NCBI GenBank assembly: GCA_031283825.1
Contig: JAITAZ010000197.1
Span: 1 to 6,367, forward strand
Length of the DNA stretch: 6,367 nt
Reading direction: 5' to 3'
DNA from: Planctomycetaceae bacterium
GTDB taxonomy: Bacteria; Planctomycetota; Planctomycetia; Pirellulales; Thermoguttaceae
Shown: positions 1 through 6,105 of the stretch, piece by piece
How the letters are laid out: each line of letters starts with the position of its first letter
Numbering within the stretch: position 1 is the stretch's first letter
The notes under the pieces: model-generated
What the model saw: only the letters and a program-made list of their open reading frames with translations
Database searches by the model: none
What the model was told of the DNA's origin: nothing
Made by a program: the position numbers and the translations under genes

Positions 1-105
1 GTAGTTTGGATTATCTGCGGCGCAATACTAATCGCAGTTATTTCAGGAATTATCCCAGCACTACGAGCCGCAAGACTACAACCTGTCGATGCTCTGAGAA
101 ACTAA
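1..105 (+). CDS. ABC transporter permease, MacB/FtsX/LolC type (C-terminal end only)
   Basis: The window opens inside a gene read in frame 1, with 34 codons followed by TAA at 103-105. The peptide shows a hydrophobic segment (VVWIICGAILIAVISGIIPA) followed by ALRAARLQPVDALRN. A last membrane helix followed by a short cytoplasmic tail of the form P-A-x-x-A-A-x-x-x-P-x-x-A-L-R is the characteristic ending of MacB, LolC/E and FtsX-family permeases. These inner-membrane proteins couple an ATPase to extrusion of lipoproteins, peptides or drugs. The gene lies directly upstream of a LolD-type ATPase on the same strand, which supports a permease/ATPase pair. The rest of the gene, including the periplasmic domain that would indicate the substrate, lies outside the window. 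Family is clear from the tail; the exact member is not. Confidence 0.85.
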   Translation, partial: VVWIICGAILIAVISGIIPALRAARLQPVDALRN

Positions 106-266
106 TTAACTCATGTTACGCACTTGCGGCGAGTTTTATTTTTTTAGTTCGTATCATGCGGCTTTTGAAGCTGCCCAGTAGATAATTCCTCGATGTAAAA
201 TAATCCCAGATCAGATTGGCAACCTGATCAATAAACGCCTACTGAATAATACAATATTTAAAAACC
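106..266 (+). other. Intergenic gap between permease and ATPase genes, with small hairpins
   Basis: No plausible gene fits in these 161 bases. Two hairpins can be drawn besides the terminator candidate at 108-145. One is GCGGCTT / AAGCTGC at 158-174, seven pairs including one G-U with a 3-base loop. The other is GATCAG / CTGATC at 209-229, six perfect pairs with a 9-base loop. Neither is followed by a T-run, so they are not simple terminators. They could be operators or leader structures for the ATPase gene, or chance. A TACAAT box at 250-255 resembles a -10 element but has no convincing -35 partner. No known riboswitch class was recognised. Confidence 0.4.
108..145 (+). terminator. Possible weak intrinsic terminator after the permease gene
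   Basis: The outer pairs AACTC (108-112) and GAGTT (131-135) and the inner pairs CGC (119-121) and GCG (126-128) can form an interrupted stem just after the permease stop codon. A T-rich run to 145 follows (TTTTATTTTTTT). Position and T-tract suit an intrinsic terminator, but the stem is broken by an internal loop and may be weak. If real, it would partly separate permease and ATPase transcription. Confidence 0.35.
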
Positions 267-279
267 GTGAACGGTTACA
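257..279 (+). repeat. Short dispersed element, copy A, over the ATPase start codon
   Basis: This 23-base stretch has a TTTAAAAA block, three variable bases, then TGAACGGTTACA. It matches 3433-3455 at 21 of 23 positions. A third, slightly longer copy lies inverted at 3395-3417. Within this copy only, AACCGT-GA-ACGGTT (263-276) is a perfect palindrome with a 2-base centre. The proposed GTG start of the ATPase gene (267-269) lies inside it. It may be an operator, a small interspersed repeat, or the trace of a duplicated gene start. Confidence 0.6.
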
Positions 280-1808
280 CAAAATCAAACTTGGATAACA
301 ATATGGAATCGAATAAAGTTAAGTCGGTTTTGCAAAGTTTACAAAAGTTCAGAAATCGATTATCAACCGACGAAATCAATAATCAGAATAGCGTCAATTC
401 GGCAAATTCTATAAGCTCTGCAAATTTATATTTACGCGGCAATTCAGGACAAATATCGAAACAAACATCGAAACAAACGTCGAAAAATATTTCAAACAAG
501 ATTTATATTGATTTGCATGGAGATTTAATTGACGATAATCTTTTTTGTAACAAAAAACATCTGCCGGAGAATCGGTCTCCTGAGGAGCTGTTGTTGGAAT
601 TTTCGGCTGGCGAAGTTCCGACATTTGAGATTGCGTGTAAGTCGAGAATAATGTCGGCGGATAAATTGTCGAACAAAAAATTTTCGGACAATAATTTAAC
701 AAATAACAATGTAAAGAATCAGACAAATAATTCTGTTTCAAATAATTCTATGACAGATAATTCTATTTCAGATTCAGACAAATTGAACGAACAAAATGCC
801 GTATCAAATATTGTAACGATAATTCCTGAAATTCGAGTTATGGAAATTAAGAATCAAACGACAGCAAATTACGACGATCAGAATAAAGATCAAAATAATA
901 GCGATCAAGAGCGCAAGAAAAAAGTTGAGGAAGATATCGCTCGAGACGTCGATGAATACCTCGATAAATACTACGGAGGAAATATTTTTGCGAACTGTAT
1001 CATTGACAATAAGCCGCAACTTTCGGTTTTTAACGGCGAGGATTCGTCGGATAAGGTTGTTGATGTTGCAGATAGCGGCGAAGTTGAAGAACTAGAGACA
1101 AATGGTTTGACGAAAAGTAAACTGCTTGTAACACGAGGATTAGAAAAGAGTTATTTTAAGAGCAAGTTAAAAATTCCGGTGCTTAACGGCGTAGATTTTA
1201 CGGCTTACAGCGGCGAGTTTGTGTCGATAACGGGTCAAAGCGGTTCGGGGAAGAGTACGCTTTTGCATTTGCTTGGCGCGCTCGACAAGCCGGATGCGGG
1301 TGAAATTATTTTTGAAGACAAGCGGATAGATAATTTATCGGTATCGTTTCGGGACGGGTTGCGAAATAGAAGTATTGGTTTTATTTTTCAATTTTACAAT
1401 CTTTTGCCGGAGTTTACGGCACTGGAGAATGTGTTATCTCCGCTGATGATTCGCGATGGCGTATTTGGATATTTTAAGCGGCGTAGAGTTTATATTGAGC
1501 GTGCGAGAGAGCTTTTAGATCGAGTCGGATTATTGCATCGGTTGAAACATCGTCCGAGCGAGTTATCGGGCGGCGAGATTCAGAGAGTAGCAATTGCGAG
1601 GTCATTAATTATTGAGCCGAAATTATTACTTGCTGACGAGCCGACTGGCAATCTTGATTCATCGTCGGCAAAGGAGGTAATACGTATTTTACGTTCTTTG
1701 AATGAGGAGACAAATTTAACAATAGTCATGGTAACTCATGACAACAGCATCGCCGCAACCGCCGACAGAGTAGTGATAATGTCTGATGGAATAATAATGC
1801 CGTTTTAG
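267..1808 (+). CDS. LolD/MacB-type ABC transporter ATPase with a long Asn-rich N-terminal extension
   Basis: This 513-residue protein ends in a complete ABC ATPase domain, residues about 286-513. Walker A is GQSGSGKST (323-331), the Q-loop glutamine is Q375, and the signature is LSGGE (433-437). Walker B is LLLADEP (453-459, catalytic E458), the D-loop lies near GNLD (461-464), and the switch histidine is H491. GLEKSYFKSKLKIPVLNGVDF and FQFYNLLPEFTALENV are typical of the LolD/MacB family, which powers lipoprotein release or export at the inner membrane. The adjoining permease end fits as partner. LolD proteins are usually about 220-250 residues. Here about 285 residues precede the domain, rich in Asn, Ser, Lys and Asp, with in-frame tandem repeats and two less repetitive patches (about 78-130 and 214-256). 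No signal peptide or membrane helix is visible, so the extension is probably cytoplasmic. The GTG start lies inside a repeat and lacks a clear ribosome site. ATG at 303 (residue 13, weak GGA 7 bases upstream) is a good alternative. ATPase role is certain, substrate unknown. Confidence 0.92.
   Translation: MNGYTKSNLDNNMESNKVKSVLQSLQKFRNRLSTDEINNQNSVNSANSISSANLYLRGNSGQISKQTSKQTSKNISNKIYIDLHGDLIDDNLFCNKKHLPENRSPEELLLEFSAGEVPTFEIACKSRIMSADKLSNKKFSDNNLTNNNVKNQTNNSVSNNSMTDNSISDSDKLNEQNAVSNIVTIIPEIRVMEIKNQTTANYDDQNKDQNNSDQERKKKVEEDIARDVDEYLDKYYGGNIFANCIIDNKPQLSVFNGEDSSDKVVDVADSGEVEELETNGLTKSKLLVTRGLEKSYFKSKLKIPVLNGVDFTAYSGEFVSITGQSGSGKSTLLHLLGALDKPDAGEIIFEDKRIDNLSVSFRDGLRNRSIGFIFQFYNLLPEFTALENVLSPLMIRDGVFGYFKRRRVYIERARELLDRVGLLHRLKHRPSELSGGEIQRVAIARSLIIEPKLLLADEPTGNLDSSSAKEVIRILRSLNEETNLTIVMVTHDNSIAATADRVVIMSDGIIMPF
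455..487 (+). repeat. 12-base in-frame tandem repeat in the ATPase extension
   Basis: Two identical units ATCGAAACAAAC occupy 455-466 and 467-478, followed by a partial diverged third unit GTCGAAAAA (479-487). They encode SKQT-SKQT-SKNI, residues 64-75. Being a multiple of three, copy-number changes would keep the frame open, as expected for replication slippage in a disordered region. Confidence 0.8.
726..770 (+). repeat. 15-base in-frame tandem repeat in the ATPase extension
   Basis: Three units of 15 bases start at 726, 741 and 756, each of the form (A/G)ATAATTCT plus a variable ATGACA/GTTTCA/ATTTCA end. They encode NNSVS, NNSMT and DNSIS (residues 154-168), with a trailing DSD. The units line up exactly with codons, so expansion or loss of a unit would lengthen or shorten the linker by five residues. 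Confidence 0.8.
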
Positions 1809-1975
1809 GGAATCTATAAAAATTAAAAATTTATTTTAAACCACAGAGACCACAGAGTTCACAGAGAAGTTTTTTAAAAAATAAATTTTGATTTAAATTA
1901 TGTTTTGATTCAAATTAAAATTTTCTATGTGGTCTCTGTGTTCTCTGTGGTTAAAAAATAATTTTTAGAGATTCC
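1809..1975. repeat. 167-base palindromic element with CACAGAG arms; likely bidirectional terminator
   Basis: It begins at the base after the ATPase stop codon and ends 14 bases before the stop of the convergent HD gene. Three nested arm pairs are visible. The outer pair is 1809-1825 with 1959-1975 (16 of 17 match). The middle pair is 1841-1868 with 1923-1950 (24 of 28). The inner pair is 1883-1898 with 1908-1923 (14 of 16), with a loop near 1899-1907. The middle arm carries CACAGAG at 1842, 1851 and 1860. The opposite arm carries CTATGTG, CTCTGTG and CTCTGTG at 1925, 1934 and 1943, all 9 bases apart. The central part also has a direct repeat, TTTTGATTTAAATTA (1886-1900) and TTTTGATTCAAATTA (1903-1917). 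Symmetry and position suggest a two-way transcription stop. As I recall, CACAGAG-rich repeats of this sort are dispersed in many environmental bacterial genomes. There is no transposase and no obvious target duplication. Confidence 0.8.
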
Positions 1976-1989
1976 TTTAATTTTATATT

Positions 1990-3366
1990 TTAAAAAACGT
2001 CTTTTTCTAGGATTTTTATTATGGTTTCATCTTTGCGTAGAATTGGAACTACCTCTGGATGAGCAAAAATTCTTACTCGTTTTGCATAGTCGTCAAATTG
2101 CTCTTTTGCCATCGCACGAACCACCGGAGAAATTTCCTCAAGAGGTTGATATCTTTTTTCCTTTGAAAAAAAAACGTCAATTTTAATTTCAATTTCTCTC
2201 TCCACCGGTGGCGCGTCAATCAAAACCGGTAATTGTTTTAATCGTTTTGAACCCAAAATCATCTCGCTTATTCGATTCGAAATATCACACAAATATCTGT
2301 ACGGCTTGCCCGCTAACTTACGATAAATCTCCGGTTGCTCCATAATTCCAAATTGAGCAACTCGCTTGTACAACATCCTACGAGAACCAAATAAACCCTC
2401 CGACAATATCTCCGAATCAACTCCCAAAGACGCCGCACGAATCGAATGAATGAACTCCGATTCCGTCAATCCATACAACTTCTCAAGCTCAATCCGTCCA
2501 TTCTCCAACAACCAACAAAATAAACGTTGAAACATCGCCGACGCCGCACGCACCGCATGATGCCAATAAACCTCGCTAAACATCACATACCTAGCAAAAA
2601 TCATTAACTCCGCCGCCGTCTTTCCTTTCTCCGTAATCGCTAAACCATCGCCGCTCTCATTCACGCAAAGACTGCCAATCAAACGCTCATAATCAAGATT
2701 GCGCCCATACGGAACACCGGCATGAAGACTATCACGATAAAGATAATCCATCTTGTCAATGTCTATCGGTCCCGAAAGAATATCTGACAAAAATTTCCGC
2801 GATACCCTTTGAGACTCTTCATCCAAACAACCGCCGCTAGTTTTATTATTAACATCAACGCAGCTTTTATTCGTTGATTGCTTATTAAGAAGTCTCAAAA
2901 TTTCGTCCGGCTCAATTCCCCAATCACTCCGCAAAATCTCCGCAACCTCGCCGCTGAATAAATAACGAGACGCCAACAACTCATGACATTCCACTCTGTC
3001 AAGCGATAAATCCTCAACCAAATGACAAAACGACCAATGACCAATATCATGCAAAAGAGCAGACACAATCAATAACTCTGCATCTCGCTGAGTTACCAAG
3101 TCCTTAAAGCCAGAAAGATGCTCAAGACGACGAATAAACAATAACGCTAAACGATATACCCCCAACGAATGCTCAAATCGCGAATGACACGCCGCCGGAT
3201 AAACCAAAGACACAAAACCAACTTGCGAAATCCTAGCCAAACGACGAAACGATTCCGTATCAAGCAACCGACGAACTCGCCCAGTAAGCGGAACATCCAA
3301 CTCCGGCGGTATCCGAATAAATCCAACCCGCGAATCCAATCCAGTAATCTCAGGTATTTTGAACAT
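1990..3366 (-). CDS. HD-domain phosphohydrolase (SAMHD1/dGTPase-like, COG1078 type)
   Basis: This 458-residue protein is predicted to be a cytoplasmic metal-dependent phosphohydrolase, probably acting on nucleoside triphosphates or a related nucleotide. Numbering is from ATG 3364-3366. RFEHSLGV gives R63 and ligand H66, ALLHDIGH gives H106, D107 and H110, and H115 follows in SFCH. ECHE gives H128 and E129. DIDKMDYLYRD gives D204, K205, Y208 and D212. These match the order of the HD metal ligands (H...HD...D) and of the substrate-contacting H, K, Y and D residues known in SAMHD1. YWHHAVRAA (from Y267) is typical of COG1078 members. An Asn/Ser/Cys-rich insertion of about 30 residues (162-191) separates HE from the last Asp motif. 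The frame is open to a TTG at 3378, but the ATG is preferred because the TTG adds only MLPK. Neither has a clear ribosome site. It lies 105 bases downstream of the exported-protein gene on the same strand, with a hairpin between, so co-transcription is uncertain. True substrate cannot be told from sequence. Confidence 0.9.
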   Translation of the reverse strand: MFKIPEITGLDSRVGFIRIPPELDVPLTGRVRRLLDTESFRRLARISQVGFVSLVYPAACHSRFEHSLGVYRLALLFIRRLEHLSGFKDLVTQRDAELLIVSALLHDIGHWSFCHLVEDLSLDRVECHELLASRYLFSGEVAEILRSDWGIEPDEILRLLNKQSTNKSCVDVNNKTSGGCLDEESQRVSRKFLSDILSGPIDIDKMDYLYRDSLHAGVPYGRNLDYERLIGSLCVNESGDGLAITEKGKTAAELMIFARYVMFSEVYWHHAVRAASAMFQRLFCWLLENGRIELEKLYGLTESEFIHSIRAASLGVDSEILSEGLFGSRRMLYKRVAQFGIMEQPEIYRKLAGKPYRYLCDISNRISEMILGSKRLKQLPVLIDAPPVEREIEIKIDVFFSKEKRYQPLEEISPVVRAMAKEQFDDYAKRVRIFAHPEVVPILRKDETIIKILEKDVF

Positions 3367-3394
3367 TTTTGGCAACAATTAATAAACGATTCAG

Positions 3395-3454
3395 GTAAAC
3401 CGTTCACGTGTTTTTAATTTCATAACTAATAATTTAAAAATCATGAACGGTTAC
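3395..3454. repeat. Inverted pair of the TGAACGGTT element (copies B and C); possible terminator
   Basis: GTAAACCGTTCACG (3395-3408) faces CATGAACGGTTAC (3442-3454). The arms extend inward through TTTTTAATTT (3411-3420) and AATTTAAAAA (3431-3440), leaving a loop of about 10 bases (3421-3430). Except for a one-base bulge and a few mismatches, the whole 60 bases can fold on themselves. The element sits between the end of the exported-protein gene (stop at 3472) and the start of the HD gene. In that direction it could terminate or weaken transcription, or serve as an operator for the HD gene. Both halves match copy A at 257-279, so this is a repeat and not a one-off hairpin. Confidence 0.7.
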
Positions 3455-3471
3455 AAAAATTTACCTTTTCT

Positions 3472-6024
3472 TTATCGTCCGAATTGGTTGTTTGGAACTT
3501 TATCGCTGACTAGAGGATTCTCAACCGGAACGTCAGAATTTACTAATGCAACCGCAAACCAACCTTTGCCAATTCTACATAAACCAGTCGTCAAGCCTTC
3601 GAATCTTTTGTCAGCTTTTAGAAATTTTGGAGTCAACGAAAACGTTTTTTCCTCAGGAAAGATTTTTCCAAACACCGCTCTCAAAACAATCTGAGAACTG
3701 ATTTTAGTTTTCTCCAAACTTATCACTCCTCGACGTTTTAAAATCAATTCGCCGTCATTGCCGCGAACCGGTTCATATCTGATAAAAACCTGAAAATCAC
3801 GGTAGGTCTGCCTTTCCAATTGCAACGAGTCAATCGAAATCGCAAGTTCAATCACGCCTTCAACAAAACGCACCACCACCGGATTATATTTGTCAAATCC
3901 AATCACGACGTCGTCATTCTCGCCGGGTTCCGCAATATTCTGATACTTAAAACGTTCCGCAATCATCGCCCGAAAATTTCCGACAGTGTCCGTTTTTCCG
4001 GCAATATCCAACTTGCAAATAATCGCATTTATCGCCGACTCATGCACTTTCATATCCGCAAACGAACCATGCAACGTAGCCGGCGCAGGAGTGTTACCGC
4101 CCAAAATTCCTGAACTGCGTATCGCCCAAGACGTTAAAAGCCAATGTTCCTCCGTAATCGAACCTTTACGCTCAATAAAAAGACCAAAATCATTATTCGT
4201 CGTCTCCATCAAATCGCCGAATTTATCATTAAATCCCGTAAATCCAGCTTCCGCTTCGAGATCTATTCTCTGTTTTACTTGCCGACGAATTTTCGCTCCC
4301 GCTTCGTTTTTGGCATCAGTTCGACGTAACTCATATTGACTTAAAACAATCGCACGCACCAGATTTGAAATCAACGGTAAACCATCAAAATCTGTGCGAA
4401 TCCCGCGTAACTTTACCCGATTACTAGCAATCTTTACCTCCGCCGAAGAAAATTGAAATCCGTTTTCTGTAAACTCCACTTGCTTTTGCGCCGTACATCT
4501 CGCCTCGCCGCTGTTGAATAAAGTCGTTGCAAACGCATTCGCCCGACTCGTTGTTGCAATACTGCCGTCAACGTCAACCGACAACAAAAGCCGCTCGGAA
4601 TCAGGAATAAAATTTACCTTAACTTCAAAATCTGATTCACGTTTGCCCACAACTTGCTGATTCTGAATATACTCGCGAAACGATTTTATCTCCTTTTCCT
4701 GCGAAGGCATAAGATGATTCACCAAGACTTTGGAAAGATATAATTTCACATTAGAACCGCCATAAATCTCATGTACAATTAAACCTAACTTCCGCGAATT
4801 GTCCGACCGCGAAAAAGCCATCCGAGTTGCCGAGTGAAACAAATTTTGCATATCGCTCATACCGATTCTGTCCTCATATCGTTCAATATCAGACAGTAAC
4901 GTTTTCGGCGAAATCGTGTCGGAATACCAACGCTCAAGCTCTGAACGCCAAGCTAAAATCGGCGGAGATTTAAGATACGAAATCTGTTTTCGCGTCAGTC
5001 GTGAATCCGTAAAACGATATACAATAACGTTTATCGTCGAACAAAACGACTTCAAGTAATGTTCCAAAACTTTCTGCCGCGAAACGCCGACCTTATCTTT
5101 CGCATTAACGTTGACTTCGTCCGCAATTTTTTTGTAGTTTTCCAAATCGGCAATTAAATTTTTTGTCTCGAAATAATTACTCCACAACTCGCCTATTTTC
5201 TCGCCTTTAGTACCTGCCGATTTATTTTTGAGCAAGAATTTTTCCGCCGACAAGGTCAATTCGATCAATTTGTTCAAGTCGTCTGCGGTTTTGTTCAAGT
5301 TGAGTTCAACAGGGAATTTATCGCCGAATTCTGTATTCAGACAATGATTCCAAATAATGTAGCGCCGTTCAAGTCCGTATTGTAGTTCTTCGATTGCAAT
5401 TGCGTCGGGGATATAATGTTCCGACAAAACATTGTCTGAATATTTTAGATTCTTTCTGGATATTGGGTCGGTTGAGTTTGAGTTAGTTTCGGATGCAGAT
5501 TTAGATTCGGAAATTTGCGCCGAACTCGCGATAGGTAACGATTTACGCAAAGAGTCGAGAGCAAAAATCAGTTGCTGGATTGATTCGAGATTTTTTTCTG
5601 CTTCGGCGAAATTATTATTTTCCAAATTTAGAATAAAATTATCGATTAGCGGCGATATTTTTTTTGCCCAATCTGCAAGCGGTTTTGTTTCTTCTTGTTT
5701 GCTTGCTGATAGTTGCGACAATTGACGCACAACGGCAATGGGATAAATTTTACTCTTCGTTATGGAATCAAGATTAAAAGTTGACGCTTGATTATTCGTA
5801 AGAGATTGTTGTAAAACTTGATCTGGAATTTTATTGCTTTGCGATGAAACGACGCCGGAGATCGATTCAGCAGCGCAAAGCAGATTTCCAATTGATGTTA
5901 AATGAAACAACAGCAGTTGTGAAAGGAATAAAAACGAAATAGCAAAAAATAATTGTATTCTTTTTGCCGTAAAATTCGTTAGTATTTTAACATAAAATTC
6001 AATTTTTAACGGTTTCGCCACCAT
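3472..6024 (-). CDS. Large exported protein of unknown function, planctomycete-like
   Basis: With ATG at 6022-6024 the product has 850 residues. This start is preferred because GAGGG lies 4 bases upstream and leaves a normal signal peptide. The frame continues to ATG 6105 (877 residues), with other ATGs at 6090, 6078 and 6075. Numbering is from 6024. A basic start is followed by a hydrophobic core (about 24-42) and a possible signal peptidase cut after CAA (A52). Residues 53-403 are charged and mostly helical-looking, with a Ser/Asn-rich stretch near 170-189. The C-terminal half looks better conserved: VHEIYGGSNVKLYLSKVLVNHLMP (413-440, in part), SERLLLSVDVDGSIATTS (476-493), DFDGLPLISNLVRAI (545-559), VHESAINAIICKLDIAGK (660-677), DFQVFIRYEP (743-752) and VLRAVFGKIFPEE (780-792). 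I recall similar motifs, such as DFDG-P and HESA-N, in uncharacterised secreted proteins of Planctomycetota. I see no enzyme motif. A periplasmic or cell-surface location is inferred. It lies upstream of the HD gene, but no functional link is evident. Confidence 0.85.
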   Translation of the reverse strand: MVAKPLKIEFYVKILTNFTAKRIQLFFAISFLFLSQLLLFHLTSIGNLLCAAESISGVVSSQSNKIPDQVLQQSLTNNQASTFNLDSITKSKIYPIAVVRQLSQLSASKQEETKPLADWAKKISPLIDNFILNLENNNFAEAEKNLESIQQLIFALDSLRKSLPIASSAQISESKSASETNSNSTDPISRKNLKYSDNVLSEHYIPDAIAIEELQYGLERRYIIWNHCLNTEFGDKFPVELNLNKTADDLNKLIELTLSAEKFLLKNKSAGTKGEKIGELWSNYFETKNLIADLENYKKIADEVNVNAKDKVGVSRQKVLEHYLKSFCSTINVIVYRFTDSRLTRKQISYLKSPPILAWRSELERWYSDTISPKTLLSDIERYEDRIGMSDMQNLFHSATRMAFSRSDNSRKLGLIVHEIYGGSNVKLYLSKVLVNHLMPSQEKEIKSFREYIQNQQVVGKRESDFEVKVNFIPDSERLLLSVDVDGSIATTSRANAFATTLFNSGEARCTAQKQVEFTENGFQFSSAEVKIASNRVKLRGIRTDFDGLPLISNLVRAIVLSQYELRRTDAKNEAGAKIRRQVKQRIDLEAEAGFTGFNDKFGDLMETTNNDFGLFIERKGSITEEHWLLTSWAIRSSGILGGNTPAPATLHGSFADMKVHESAINAIICKLDIAGKTDTVGNFRAMIAERFKYQNIAEPGENDDVVIGFDKYNPVVVRFVEGVIELAISIDSLQLERQTYRDFQVFIRYEPVRGNDGELILKRRGVISLEKTKISSQIVLRAVFGKIFPEEKTFSLTPKFLKADKRFEGLTTGLCRIGKGWFAVALVNSDVPVENPLVSDKVPNNQFGR

Positions 6025-6028
6025 TTTG

Positions 6029-6033
6029 CCCTC
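6029..6033 (-). promoter_or_regulatory. Ribosome binding site GAGGG deciding the start at 6024
   Basis: Read on the minus strand, GAGGG is followed by CAAA and then ATG. This is the best Shine-Dalgarno match among the candidate starts of the exported-protein gene. The start at 6105 has none. AAAGG before the ATGs at 6078 and 6075 is weaker. Confidence 0.5.
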
Positions 6034-6105
6034 GCGATTTGGCGTCAAATTCTTTAATTTACTGAAAGTATCCATCATGTACCTTTTCATGGTGGTACTA
6101 CGCAT

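Noticed and set aside
165..201. Promoter with TTGAAG (165-170) for the ATPase gene
   Set aside because: No acceptable -10 box lies 16-18 bases downstream, and TTGAAG is part of the hairpin at 158-174.
409..1019. Minus-strand open frames opposite the ATPase extension (409-741, 503-709, 804-1019)
   Set aside because: They lie opposite a long plus-strand frame, lack ribosome sites and recognisable motifs. Their composition (for example runs of I, F and V) is what an Asn-rich gene gives when read backwards.
1841..1950. CRISPR-like array from the CACAGAG repeats
   Set aside because: Units are only 7 bases with 2-base gaps and are arranged as inverted arms. There are no spacers and no cas genes.
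3443..3694. Plus-strand frame starting ATGAACGGTTAC, with the same MNGY start as the ATPase
   Set aside because: The shared start comes from the repeated element. The rest runs antisense through the 3' end of the exported-protein gene and shows no ABC-like sequence.
5872..5884. Lipoprotein signal (lipobox) at NLLC in the exported protein
   Set aside because: Residues before the cysteine (Asn-Leu-Leu) do not fit the usual L-[AS]-[GA]-C pattern. A signal peptidase I cut after CAA is more likely.
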